From Lachnospiraceae bacterium (GTDB lineage: Bacteria > Bacillota > Clostridia > Lachnospirales > Lachnospiraceae): a stretch of 64,000 nt of DNA. Both the position numbers and the translations under genes were made by a program. Location of the stretch: assembly GCA_002892395.1 (NCBI GenBank), contig NBBL01000001.1:589-64588 (forward strand), read 5' to 3'. The first letter of the stretch is position 1; each line of letters starts with the position of its first letter. Below are positions 33,297 to 42,040 of the stretch, in pieces. Below the pieces are notes generated by a model that ran no database searches, was not told where the DNA came from, and saw only the letters and a list, made by a program, of their open reading frames with translations.

Positions 33297-33952
33297 TGGC
33301 AAGAGCACTGTGTCTTTTGATCGGCTATCTCTTTGGAAGTCTGCAGACCGGATATATTATGAGCAGGCTGCGGGGCTTTGACATTCGATCCTACGGCAGC
33401 CATTCCACCGGAGCCACCAACTCGCTGCGGGTCATGGGGACCGGCGCAGGGGCGGCTGTTCTTCTGGGAGATGCACTGAAGGCATTGATTCCCTGCTTTG
33501 CCGTGCGCCTTTTTTACGGCGGGCGGGGGGATATTCAGATGCTCATGCTGCTGTGGACGGCCTGCGGGGTGATTCTTGGACATGACTATCCGTTTTATCT
33601 CGGATTCCGGGGCGGAAAGGGGGTTGCCAGCACAGTCGGCGTCCTGCTGGCTTTGGATGTTCGGCTTGCGTTGCTTTGGTGCGGTCTGTTTCTTGTTGTT
33701 GTTCTGGTCAGCCGCTTTGTTTCGCTGGCATCCATGCTGAGCATGCTGCTGCTCATTGTGCTTTGCATTGGAGGACGGCTTCAGGGGGCGCTGCCGACGG
33801 CGGATCACTGCGCCTCGGAATTCATGGCGCTTGGAATTTTCCTTCCGAGCCTTTCCATCTGGAGACACCGGAGTAATATAGGCAGATTGTGTAAGGGGAC
33901 GGAAAGCCGTTTGAATCTCCGATCCAAAGGGATGCATGTGGGAAAAAAATGA
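33293..33952 (+). CDS. plsY: Acyl-phosphate glycerol-3-phosphate acyltransferase PlsY
   Basis: Membrane acyltransferase that moves acyl groups from acyl phosphate to glycerol 3-phosphate. 219 aa with about five membrane segments. LIGYLFGSLQTGYIMSR and the GSHSTGATNSLRVMG loop are signatures, as is GHDYPFYLGFRGGKGVASTVG. It overlaps der at its start and gpsA at its end (both ATGA), so enzyme and substrate supply are coupled. Confidence 0.95.
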   Translation: MMARALCLLIGYLFGSLQTGYIMSRLRGFDIRSYGSHSTGATNSLRVMGTGAGAAVLLGDALKALIPCFAVRLFYGGRGDIQMLMLLWTACGVILGHDYPFYLGFRGGKGVASTVGVLLALDVRLALLWCGLFLVVVLVSRFVSLASMLSMLLLIVLCIGGRLQGALPTADHCASEFMALGIFLPSLSIWRHRSNIGRLCKGTESRLNLRSKGMHVGKK

Positions 33953-34944
33953 AATCACTTTCTGTGCTGGGATCAGGGGCGTGGGGAACTGCGCTTGCCC
34001 TGCTTTTGATGCGGAACGGACATGAGGTGACGCTCTGGGCCTCTTCTGAGGAAAAGGCGGAGGAGCTTCGGAAAACAGGGCAACCCCCTGCACTTCCCGG
34101 CATACGGCTTCCGGACGGGCTTCGGTACACGGCGTCGCTTAAGGAAGCGGCGGCTTCCGCGGAGGGGATCATTTTTGCCGTGGCATCCGTCTATACGAGA
34201 TCGACTGCCGCAAGGCTTTGCCCCTTCTGGCGACCTGACCAGCTCATCGTCTGCGCCTCCAAGGGAATTGAAAACGAGACGCTGAAAATGCAGGCAGAGC
34301 AGGTGGAGGAGGAATTGCCCTCTGGGACTGTGAGCTGTCTGTCCGGACCGAGCCACGCGGAGGAGGTGGCAAAGCAGCTTCCCACCACCTGCGTGGCAGC
34401 TGCGCAGGATGAGCAAACTGCAGAGCGGGTTCAGCTTTTGTTTATGAGCCCCACGTTTCGGGTGTACCGCTCCACGGATCTCATCGGCGTGGAGCTGGGC
34501 GGATCGGTGAAAAATGTGATTGCGCTGGCAGCGGGAATTGCGGATGGTCTCGGATGCGGAGACAACACCAAGGCTGCGCTCATTACCAGAGGAATTGCAG
34601 AGATTACGCGCCTTGGCGTCAGGATGGGAGCCAAGGCTGACACCTTTTCCGGCCTTTCGGGGATCGGCGACCTGATTGTCACCTGTGCCAGCATGCATTC
34701 GAGAAACCGGAGAGCGGGGATCCTGATCGGCAGGGGGAAGAGTGTGGAGGAAGCCATGGGTGAGGTGAAGCAGGTGGTGGAAGGCGTATATTCTGCCAAA
34801 GCGGCGCTTGCACTCGCCAAAAAGTATGGGGTGGAGATGCCGATTGTGGAAGAAGTCAACCGGATTTTATTTTCACATGCCGATCCCAGGTCTGCCTTGG
34901 ATCAGCTGATGATGCGCGATCCGGCTTTGGAAGTCAGGCCGTAG
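33949..34944 (+). CDS. gpsA: Glycerol-3-phosphate dehydrogenase [NAD(P)+]
   Basis: Makes glycerol 3-phosphate for PlsY. 331 aa. LGSGAWGTALALLL is the nucleotide-binding loop; SKGIENETL, LSGPSHAEEVAKQLPT, ELGGSVKNVIALAAGIADG (catalytic Lys) and FSGLSGIGDLIVTC are family motifs. It starts in the plsY stop (ATGA). The gap to the next gene has a promoter. Confidence 0.97.
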   Translation: MKSLSVLGSGAWGTALALLLMRNGHEVTLWASSEEKAEELRKTGQPPALPGIRLPDGLRYTASLKEAAASAEGIIFAVASVYTRSTAARLCPFWRPDQLIVCASKGIENETLKMQAEQVEEELPSGTVSCLSGPSHAEEVAKQLPTTCVAAAQDEQTAERVQLLFMSPTFRVYRSTDLIGVELGGSVKNVIALAAGIADGLGCGDNTKAALITRGIAEITRLGVRMGAKADTFSGLSGIGDLIVTCASMHSRNRRAGILIGRGKSVEEAMGEVKQVVEGVYSAKAALALAKKYGVEMPIVEEVNRILFSHADPRSALDQLMMRDPALEVRP

Positions 34945-34951
34945 CGGAGAC

Positions 34952-34981
34952 TGTACAGGATGTCTCGCCTTGTGATATGCT
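34952..34981 (+). promoter_or_regulatory. Extended -10 promoter before the beta-CASP gene
   Basis: TGTACA (34952-34957), 18 bases, TATGCT (34976-34981), with TGTGA immediately before the -10 (TRTGN type). It ends 43 bases before the start codon. Confidence 0.5.
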
Positions 34982-35024
34982 GATTGCATAGAGTTCCCAG
35001 AAAAACGGAAAGGAAGGTCTGCAT

Positions 35025-36632
35025 ATGATCCTTGAGTTTATCGGTGCGAATCATGAAGTGACCGGAAGCTGTCATTATCTGAATGTGAACGGGATGCATA
35101 TCATCGTTGATTACGGAATGGAACAGGGGAGAAATGTCTTTGTGAATGCAGAGCTTCCCGTTTCTCCCGCAGAAATTGACTGCGTTCTGCTGACCCACGC
35201 CCACATCGATCACAGCGGAAATTTACCCCTGCTCTATCGCAACGGCTTTCGCGGAAGGATTATTGCGACGCCTGCGACCGAGGCACTCTGCCGGATCATG
35301 CTGCGGGACACTGCTCATATTCAGGAGATGGAGACGGAGTGGAAAAATCGAAAGGCACAGAGAGCAGGCCGTCCCATAACGGAACCGCTCTTTACCATGT
35401 CGGATGCAGAGGGATGTCTCCAGCTCTTTGAACATGCGGATTACAATGAAAAGAAGAAGCTGGGGGATGGCATTACGGTTCGCTATATTGACGTGGGGCA
35501 TCTCCTGGGATCGGCGTCCATTGAGCTTTGGCTTGAGGAAAACGGAATTCGGAAAAAAATCGTCTTTTCCGGAGATATCGGAAACACGGACAAGCCTTTG
35601 ATCCGGGATCCCTCCTATGTGGAGGACGGGGATTATGCGGTGATGGAAAGCACATACGGAAACCGCTTTCACCTGAAGGATAAGGTGGATCACGGGAAGG
35701 AGCTGGCTGCTATCATGCAGGAGACGTTTGACCGGGGCGGGAATGTGGTCATGCCCGCTTTTGCGGTGGGAAGAACACAGGAGCTTCTCTATTTTCTTCG
35801 CCGGATCCGGGAGGAGGGCATGGTAAGCGGTCATCCGGATTACGAGGTCTGGGTCGACAGTCCGCTGGCACTGGAGGCGACGGAGGTGTTTCAGAACAAC
35901 CTGCTGGATTGCTTTGACCGGGACACCCAGGAGCTGGTGCGCCAGGGGATCAATCCCATTGCATTTCAGGGGCTTCGCACTGCGGTCACGGCGGAAGAAT
36001 CCAAGGCCATTAATTTTTTGACGAATCCGAAGGTCATCATCAGCGCGGCGGGCATGTGTGATGCAGGCCGCATTCGCCACCATCTGAAGCATAATCTTTG
36101 GAGAGCGGATTCTACCGTCGTATTTGCAGGCTATCAGGCGGAGGGCTCCCTCGGACGGCTGCTGCAGGACGGGGCAGAGAAGGTAACGCTGTTTGGAGAG
36201 ACCATTGAAGTTCGGGCAAAGCTCTGTATGATGCAGGACATGTCAAGTCACGCAGACCAAAACGGTCTCGTGAAATGGATCACTTCGTTTACGAAGCAGA
36301 AGCCGGAGAGGGTCTTTATTGTTCACGGGGAAGACCAGGTGATGAAGGAGTTTACTGCACTGCTTCGGGATCACCACTGCATTCCGGCGGAGGCGCCTTA
36401 TTCCGGTTCGATTTTTGATCTGGCTGCCGGACAGTGGATCCGGGAGACGGAGCCGATTCCGATCCCCGGCGAGAGCGAAGGGAAACAGCCGGTCAGCCAG
36501 GCCTATAAACGGCTTCTGGACAGCGCAGCGCGCCTTAAGAGGGTGATTGCAGAGAAGGAAGGGGCGGCAAATAAGGATCTGGCAAAGCTTGCGGATCAGC
36601 TGGATGCGCTTTCGGAAATGTGGAGCAGGTAA
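35025..36632 (+). CDS. Metallo-beta-lactamase / beta-CASP RNA-processing exonuclease
   Basis: 535 aa enzyme of the CPSF73-like branch of metallo-beta-lactamase nucleases. The metal motif THAHIDHSGN is at 57-66. The inserted beta-CASP domain shows VMPAFAVGRTQELLYFL and DSPLA; the return to the lactamase fold has ISAAGMCDAGRIRHHLKHNL, SSHADQNGL and FIVHGEDQVM. The C-terminal ~50 residues look coiled. It should degrade or trim RNA, separate from RNase J (different length and motifs). ATG 35025 follows AAAGGAAGG. rnhA follows. Confidence 0.92.
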   Translation: MILEFIGANHEVTGSCHYLNVNGMHIIVDYGMEQGRNVFVNAELPVSPAEIDCVLLTHAHIDHSGNLPLLYRNGFRGRIIATPATEALCRIMLRDTAHIQEMETEWKNRKAQRAGRPITEPLFTMSDAEGCLQLFEHADYNEKKKLGDGITVRYIDVGHLLGSASIELWLEENGIRKKIVFSGDIGNTDKPLIRDPSYVEDGDYAVMESTYGNRFHLKDKVDHGKELAAIMQETFDRGGNVVMPAFAVGRTQELLYFLRRIREEGMVSGHPDYEVWVDSPLALEATEVFQNNLLDCFDRDTQELVRQGINPIAFQGLRTAVTAEESKAINFLTNPKVIISAAGMCDAGRIRHHLKHNLWRADSTVVFAGYQAEGSLGRLLQDGAEKVTLFGETIEVRAKLCMMQDMSSHADQNGLVKWITSFTKQKPERVFIVHGEDQVMKEFTALLRDHHCIPAEAPYSGSIFDLAAGQWIRETEPIPIPGESEGKQPVSQAYKRLLDSAARLKRVIAEKEGAANKDLAKLADQLDALSEMWSR

Positions 36633-36697
36633 GGAAGACAGATTGTGATTCTGAGTGAGAAGGTTTGGAAATGAGCAGGCAGGAGGGCTCGAATCTG

Positions 36698-37177
36698 ATG
36701 CAGGAAATCAGGCTGTATTCAGACGGTTCGGCAAGGGGAAACCCGGAGGGACCCGGGGGATACGGCACCATATTGCAGTACAGAAATTCCGGGGGAGAGC
36801 TCTTTGAGAAGGAGCTTTCCGGGGGATATAAAAAAACAACCAATAACCGCATGGAGCTGATGGGCTGCATCGCGGGATTGGAGGCATTGACCCGCCCCTG
36901 CCGGGTGACGGTGGTGTCGGATTCAAAATATCTGACCGACGCCTTCAATCAGGGCTGGATTGACAGTTGGATCAAAAAGAACTGGAATCGAGGGAAAAGC
37001 GGACCGGTTAAGAATATTGATCTTTGGAAGCGCCTGCTTCGCGCGGCGGAGCCGCATGTGCTCTCCTTTGTCTGGGTCAAGGGACATGCAGGACATCCGG
37101 AAAATGAACGCTGCGACGCGCTGGCAACCGCGGCGGCGGACGGGAATATGCTTTCGGAGGATGTCAGGGATGAATAA
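36698..37177 (+). CDS. rnhA: Ribonuclease HI
   Basis: Cuts RNA in RNA-DNA hybrids. 159 aa from ATG 36698 behind AGGAGGG; ATG 36671 also has a site (GAGAAGG) and would add 9 residues. The catalytic set is Asp9 (YSDGSARGNPEGPGG), Glu near 51 (NNRMEL), Asp near 75 (VSDSKY) and Asp near 140 (CDALA). WVKGHAGHPENERCD is complete. With rnhB at 26323 the cell has both RNase H types. It overlaps the next gene by 8 bases. Confidence 0.96.
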   Translation: MQEIRLYSDGSARGNPEGPGGYGTILQYRNSGGELFEKELSGGYKKTTNNRMELMGCIAGLEALTRPCRVTVVSDSKYLTDAFNQGWIDSWIKKNWNRGKSGPVKNIDLWKRLLRAAEPHVLSFVWVKGHAGHPENERCDALATAAADGNMLSEDVRDE

Positions 37178-37820
37178 GCAACGTGTGCATCGCTGTATCG
37201 TTTCGCTGCTGGCATTGGGGGTCCTGCTTACCCTGGCGGTGGACAGCAGGGTTGACGCAGCGCGAAGGGCCCGGGGGAAGGCTTCGGCACAGGAAGCTTC
37301 CCATCGAATCGGGGAAAACAATGTCTTGCAGCCGGATGGGCAGGTTTTACAGGAGGCGGGTGCAGAAAACAGAGAAGAAGCGCCCCGGGAGATGAGAGGT
37401 CTTGTGGGTCCGGGAAAACCCGGTTCAGGGGAGAAAAACACTACCAGGACAACCTATGAGGAATTTCTGAAAAAATTCGAGGCGACGGAGCAGGCACTCA
37501 GGGAACTGAAGGCACAGAGCCGACAGGATCACACCGGCGTATCCATGCGAAACGAGAGTGCTGCCGAGCTCCGCTACTGGGAGACACAGCTGAATGTCCT
37601 CTATCAAAGCATTATGGAACAATTGACAGAGGAGGAGGCAGCAGTGTTTGCCGTCAGCCAGCAGGATTGGAGAAAACAGCGGGATGCGAATGCGGCAAAG
37701 GCCGCATTGGACTCCTCGGGAAATTCGAAAGACAATACGGCTTACCGTTCCGATCAGGCAGAATCCACCCGGAAGAGGGCATATGAGCTGTTAAAAAAAT
37801 ACAAAGACTGCCTGGAATGA
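37170..37820 (+). CDS. Secreted protein with LprI/DUF1311-like domain
   Basis: 216 aa. A signal peptide is clear: basic start, hydrophobic core LLALGVLLTLAV and probable cut after VDA. A long polar linker leads to a C-terminal helical region, ELRYWETQLNVLYQSIMEQLTEEEAAVFAVSQQDWRKQRDANA, which matches the lysozyme-inhibitor-LprI-like (DUF1311) pattern of LN..Y..L......Q..W...RD. The usual Cys pair is absent. ATG 37170 follows GGAGG inside rnhA, so it is coupled to it. Role outside the membrane is unknown; lysozyme inhibition is only suggested by the family name. Confidence 0.65.
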   Translation: MNKQRVHRCIVSLLALGVLLTLAVDSRVDAARRARGKASAQEASHRIGENNVLQPDGQVLQEAGAENREEAPREMRGLVGPGKPGSGEKNTTRTTYEEFLKKFEATEQALRELKAQSRQDHTGVSMRNESAAELRYWETQLNVLYQSIMEQLTEEEAAVFAVSQQDWRKQRDANAAKAALDSSGNSKDNTAYRSDQAESTRKRAYELLKKYKDCLE

Positions 37821-37841
37821 GACCCCGGAGAGCGGGAACGC

Positions 37842-37871
37842 TGGACACAGTCCCGGGATTTGTGATAGAAT
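37842..37871 (+). promoter_or_regulatory. Promoter of alaS
   Basis: TGGACA (37842-37847), 18 bases, TAGAAT (37866-37871), with TGTGA just before the -10 (TRTGN type). The 67-base leader is too short for a T-box; it contains a small inverted repeat GAATC/GATTC (37868-37872 and 37881-37885). Confidence 0.55.
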
Positions 37872-37938
37872 CCAAGTTTAGATTCCGGCAGTTGCGATTG
37901 CAGGGTTTTTCATCCCATATGGAGAAGAGGACAGCATA

Positions 37939-40626
37939 ATGACAGAAAGAAAATACGGAGTCAATGAACTCCGCAGAATGTATCTGGATTTTTTTCGAAG
38001 CAAGGATCATCTCGTGATGAAGAGCTTCAGCCTGGTGCCGCATAATGACAACAGTCTGCTGCTGATTAACGCGGGTATGGCTCCCCTTAAGCCTTATTTT
38101 ACCGGACAGGAGATCCCGCCGAAAAGGCGGGTCACCACATGTCAGAAGTGTATTCGAACCGGAGATATTGACAATGTAGGGAAGACAGCGCGTCACGGCA
38201 CCTTTTTCGAGATGCTGGGGAACTTTTCCTTCGGGGACTACTTTAAGCGGGAGGCGATTCACTGGTCCTGGGAGTTCCTCACAGAAGTGATAAAACTGGA
38301 TGCGGATCGGCTCTACCCCTCTGTTTATCGGGAGGACGACGAGGCGTTTGATATCTGGAATCAGGAGATCGGAATTCCGAAGGAGCGCATCTACCGCTTC
38401 GGGAAAGAGGACAATTTCTGGGAGCACGGCTCCGGTCCCTGCGGTCCCTGCTCCGAGATTTATTACGACCGGGGAGAAAAGTACGGCTCCGGTCCCGAAG
38501 ATGTGATGGGAGGCGAAGGAGACCGTTACATGGAGGTCTGGAACAACGTCTTCACGCAGTTTGACAACGACGGCCACGGACATTATACGGAGCTGAAGCA
38601 AAAAAATATCGACACCGGCATGGGGCTTGAGAGACTGGCGGTGATTGTTCAGGACGTCAATTCCATTTTTGAGGTGGATACCATACGCGCACTGCTTGAC
38701 CACGTGGCAAGGCTTGCTGGAACGTTTTATCAGGAGGATGAGAAAAAGGACGTGTCGCTCCGTGTCATCACGGATCACATTCGATCCTGCACCTTCATGA
38801 TTTCCGACGGAATTATGCCGAGCAACGAGGGGAGAGGGTATGTGCTGCGCCGCCTGCTGCGCCGCGCCGCGCGTCACGGAAGAATTCTGGGAATTCGGGG
38901 CGCGTTCCTGGGAACGCTGGCGGAGACTGTCATTTCCTCCTCAAAGGACGGATATCCGGAGCTGGTGGAAAAACGCGATATGATTTTAAAGGTGCTGGGG
39001 GAGGAAGAGGCAAAATTTAACCGCACCATTGATCAGGGACTGCAGATTTTGGCGGATCTGGAGGAGCAGCTGAAGGCAAACGGGAGCCGGACGCTGGGAG
39101 GAGAGGATGCGTTTAAGCTCTACGATACCTACGGCTTTCCGATTGATCTGACCAGAGAAATTCTGGCGGAAAAGGGCTTTGACATCGATGAAGCAGGCTT
39201 TTCCCAGGCGATGCAGATTCAGAAGGAGACCGCAAGAAACGCACGAAAAGCCACCAACTACATGGGAGAGGAGCAGACGGCCTACCAGCAGATTGATCCC
39301 GCTCTCACAACGGAGTTTCTGGGCTACGATCAGCTGGAGGCTGAGGGAACAATCACCGCAATGGTGAAGCTTGATACGAGATCGGCCGGCGATGGAGCGG
39401 AGACGATCACGGAGACGGCGCTGACAGAGGCGCTGGCAGACGGCGACCACGGCACCATTGTGACAGATCGGACACCGTTTTATGGAACGATGGGAGGACA
39501 GCAGGGGGATACCGGTCTGATCACATGTAAGGATGCGCGTTTTGAGGTGGAGGACACCATACACCTGAAGGGCGGAAAAATCGGTCACACCGGGTATGTG
39601 CGCTCCGGAATGTTTTCCGTGGGAGAGAAGGTCACACTCTCCGTGGATGCGGGCAAGCGCCTGAACACCTGTAAGAATCACTCCACGACGCATCTCCTCC
39701 ATCAGGCATTGAGGGAGGTGCTGGGAAATCATGTCAATCAGGCCGGAAGCTTTGTGGATTCGGGGCGGCTCCGCTTTGACTTCACGCATTTTGCGGCTCT
39801 CACTCCGGAGGAGATCCGAAGGGTGGAGGATCTGGTCAACCGGGAAATCCATGCGGCTCTGCCGGTCAGAACGGAAATCATGAGCTTGGACGACGCAAAA
39901 AAGAAAGGGGCGACGGCTCTTTTCGGGGAGAAGTACGGCACCAATGTTCGCGTTGTTTCCATGGGAGATTTCTCTGCGGAGCTTTGCGGCGGGACCCATG
40001 TCAGCAATACGGAGCAGATCTCTGCGTTTAAGATTATTTCTGAGACGGGCATTTCCTCCGGTGTCCGAAGAATCGAGGCACTGACGGGAGATGCGCTGAT
40101 GCTTCACTATGAGGAAATTGCCCGGCAGATGGCAGATTTGTCCGAGAGGCTTAAGACTGCACCATCGGAGCTTACACACAAGGTGGAACAGCTCCTCAAG
40201 GATTTGAAGGTGGAGAAAGCGGAAAATGAAAAGCTTCGGAATCAGCTGGCTTCCAGCGCCGTAGAAGGCGCCTCGGATGAAGTGAAGGAAATTAAGGGCG
40301 TGAAGCTCTTGACCATGCAGGTGGAAGGCGTACAGCTGAATGAGCTGAGAAATCTGGGAGATCGACTGAAGGAAAAGACCGAGGACGGGGTTGTGGTGCT
40401 GGCCAGTGCAGTGGACGGAAACGTGAGCCTCATTGCCATGGCAGGAAGCGCCGCACAGAAAAAAGGCGCCCACGCAGGAAATATGATCAAGGCGATCGCT
40501 TCTCTTGTGGGCGGAGGCGGCGGAGGCAGACCGAACATGGCGCAGGCCGGCGGAAAGAATCCCGGCGGGATCGGAGATGCGCTGAAAAAGGCCGCCGAGG
40601 TTTTGAGCCAGCAGCTGCAATCATAA
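37939..40626 (+). CDS. alaS: Alanine-tRNA ligase
   Basis: Charges tRNA-Ala. 895 aa is the normal length. Class II core motifs are RHGTFFEMLGNFSFGDYFK and RRAARHG; the editing domain has H581-STT-H585 and C683-GGTH-687, which clear Ser and Gly mischarged tRNA. The C-terminal region has a coiled coil and a GGGGGGRPNMAQAGGKNP segment typical of the C-Ala domain. ATG 37939 follows GAAGAGGACAGCATA. A T-box leader, common for alaS in Firmicutes, is absent. Confidence 0.98.
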   Translation: MTERKYGVNELRRMYLDFFRSKDHLVMKSFSLVPHNDNSLLLINAGMAPLKPYFTGQEIPPKRRVTTCQKCIRTGDIDNVGKTARHGTFFEMLGNFSFGDYFKREAIHWSWEFLTEVIKLDADRLYPSVYREDDEAFDIWNQEIGIPKERIYRFGKEDNFWEHGSGPCGPCSEIYYDRGEKYGSGPEDVMGGEGDRYMEVWNNVFTQFDNDGHGHYTELKQKNIDTGMGLERLAVIVQDVNSIFEVDTIRALLDHVARLAGTFYQEDEKKDVSLRVITDHIRSCTFMISDGIMPSNEGRGYVLRRLLRRAARHGRILGIRGAFLGTLAETVISSSKDGYPELVEKRDMILKVLGEEEAKFNRTIDQGLQILADLEEQLKANGSRTLGGEDAFKLYDTYGFPIDLTREILAEKGFDIDEAGFSQAMQIQKETARNARKATNYMGEEQTAYQQIDPALTTEFLGYDQLEAEGTITAMVKLDTRSAGDGAETITETALTEALADGDHGTIVTDRTPFYGTMGGQQGDTGLITCKDARFEVEDTIHLKGGKIGHTGYVRSGMFSVGEKVTLSVDAGKRLNTCKNHSTTHLLHQALREVLGNHVNQAGSFVDSGRLRFDFTHFAALTPEEIRRVEDLVNREIHAALPVRTEIMSLDDAKKKGATALFGEKYGTNVRVVSMGDFSAELCGGTHVSNTEQISAFKIISETGISSGVRRIEALTGDALMLHYEEIARQMADLSERLKTAPSELTHKVEQLLKDLKVEKAENEKLRNQLASSAVEGASDEVKEIKGVKLLTMQVEGVQLNELRNLGDRLKEKTEDGVVVLASAVDGNVSLIAMAGSAAQKKGAHAGNMIKAIASLVGGGGGGRPNMAQAGGKNPGGIGDALKKAAEVLSQQLQS

Positions 40627-40633
40627 AAAACAC

Positions 40634-40661
40634 TTGACGAAATACAGATCTGTGATATACT
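40634..40661 (+). promoter_or_regulatory. Promoter of rpsU
   Basis: TTGACG (40634-40639), 16 bases, TATACT (40656-40661), with TGTGA directly before the -10. The block AAAAACACTTGACGAAA (40626-40642) is identical to one at the ylxM promoter. It starts at the last base of the alaS stop codon. Confidence 0.78.
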
Positions 40662-40706
40662 CATATGAGTTTCAATTTCACAACCGGAGGGAGGTCAGGC
40701 CGTTTC

Positions 40707-40883
40707 ATGTCGAACGTGATTGTGAAAGAAAACGAAAGCCTTGACAGCGCACTGAGACGCTTCAAGAGAAACTGTGCGAAGGCAGGCATTCAGCAGGAAA
40801 TTCGCAAGAGAGAGCACTATGAGAAGCCGAGCGTAAGACGCAAGAAAAAGTCCGAAGCTGCGAGAAAACGTAAATTCAACTGA
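40707..40883 (+). CDS. rpsU: 30S ribosomal protein S21
   Basis: 58 aa ribosomal protein, very basic at the C-terminus. [22 protein letters not shown] is the signature, followed by [18 protein letters not shown] 40707 has GGAGGGAGGTCAGG upstream at a rather long spacing. A strong promoter and terminator flank it, so it is a single-gene transcript. Confidence 0.97.
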   Translation: MSNVIVKENESLDSALRRFKRNCAKAGIQQEIRKREHYEKPSVRRKKKSEAARKRKFN

Positions 40884-40892
40884 GGCATATGT

Positions 40893-40921
40893 GAGACCCG
40901 GTCATTCCGACCGGGTCTTTT
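40893..40921 (+). terminator. Rho-independent terminator after rpsU
   Basis: A perfect stem, GAGACCCGGTC (from 40893) with GACCGGGTC and loop ATTCC, followed by TTTT. Confidence 0.92.
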
Positions 40922-40952
40922 GCTTTTTCTTCTTCGGCGGTTGCATCCTCAC

Positions 40953-40981
40953 TTTTCAAAACCTGAAATATGTGAGATACT
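40953..40981 (+). promoter_or_regulatory. Possible extended -10 promoter of phoH-ybeY
   Basis: TTTTCA (40953-40958), 17 bases, GATACT (40976-40981), with TGTGA before the -10. If used, transcription would begin near 40988, which favours the later phoH start. Confidence 0.45.
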
Positions 40982-41023
40982 TTTAGCGTGTCGGAACATG
41001 TCTTCAGAAAGGAAAAACTGCGC

Positions 41024-42040
41024 GTGAGTGTGATAGAACAGTGGATCGATATTCCTGCGGAACACGAAAAAAATGTGTGCGGGGAGCTGGATTCCCATCT
41101 GCATAAAATGGAGCGGACCCTGCATGTGACCATGATTGAGCGGGACGGCGGAATTAAAATCATCGGGGAGGAGAGCAGCGTTCTTCGGGCAGCTTCCGTC
41201 TTTCAAAACCTGGTTGAGCTGTCACGGCGGGGAAATTCCATTACGGAGCAGAATGTTGACTATGCGCTGTCTCTTTCGTTTGAGGAGGGGGATTCCAAGA
41301 TTCTGGAAATTGACCGGGATATGGTTTGCCGTACTGCAGCGGGACGGGCAGTCAAGCCCAAGACATTGGGGCAGAAGCAGTATGTGGATCTGATCCGAAC
41401 CCGAATGATTACCTTCGGAGTGGGGCCGGCAGGAACGGGGAAAACCTATCTCGCGATGGCCATGGCCATTCAGGCATTTCGAGATGGAGAGGCAGAGCGC
41501 ATCATTTTGACGCGGCCTGCCATGGAAGCAGGAGAGAAGCTGGGCTTCCTTCCGGGGGATCTGCAAAGCAAGATTGATCCCTACCTGCGCCCTCTTTACG
41601 ACGCCCTCTATCAGATCATGGGGGCGGAAAGCTATCTGCACAACGCGGAGAAGGGCTTGATTGAGGTGGCGCCGCTGGCTTACATGCGGGGCCGCACCTT
41701 GGACAATGCTTACATCATTCTGGATGAGGCGCAGAATACGACGCCGGCGCAGATGAAAATGTTTTTGACACGCATCGGCTTTGGATCCAAGGCAATTATC
41801 ACGGGGGATCTCACACAGAAGGATCTTCCGGGCGGTGCGGTCTCCGGTCTTGACACGGCTACGAACGTTTTAAAGGGAATCGATGAAATCGGCTTTTGCC
41901 GTCTGACCAGCCGGGATGTGGTGCGTCACCCGCTGGTTCAGAAAATTGTGGATGCCTACGACCGCTTTGAAAAGAAGGAGGCGGTCAGACAAAAGAGAAA
42001 AATGGCGCATAAGGAGAGAGGGCGGGAGCATGAGCATTGA
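41024..42040 (+). CDS. phoH: PhoH-like ATPase
   Basis: 338 aa from GTG 41024, about 10 bases behind AAAGGA; an in-frame GTG at 40988 would add 12 residues but would sit at the inferred transcript start. The N-terminal KH-like part (LHVTMIERDGGIKIIGEE) precedes the ATPase core with GPAGTGKTYLAMAMA (about 134-148), LTRPAMEAGEKLGFLPGD and YIILDEAQNTTP. PhoH proteins are linked with YbeY and RNA metabolism; here ybeY overlaps its 3' end by 11 bases. Confidence 0.93.
   Translation: MSVIEQWIDIPAEHEKNVCGELDSHLHKMERTLHVTMIERDGGIKIIGEESSVLRAASVFQNLVELSRRGNSITEQNVDYALSLSFEEGDSKILEIDRDMVCRTAAGRAVKPKTLGQKQYVDLIRTRMITFGVGPAGTGKTYLAMAMAIQAFRDGEAERIILTRPAMEAGEKLGFLPGDLQSKIDPYLRPLYDALYQIMGAESYLHNAEKGLIEVAPLAYMRGRTLDNAYIILDEAQNTTPAQMKMFLTRIGFGSKAIITGDLTQKDLPGGAVSGLDTATNVLKGIDEIGFCRLTSRDVVRHPLVQKIVDAYDRFEKKEAVRQKRKMAHKERGREHEH

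Noticed and set aside
37821-37938. T-box riboswitch before alaS
   Set aside because: The leader is far too short and no T-box sequence is visible.
38986-40620. Long minus-strand frame opposite alaS (about 540 codons)
   Set aside because: Same reason: no domain, no start signal, and alaS is complete on the other strand.
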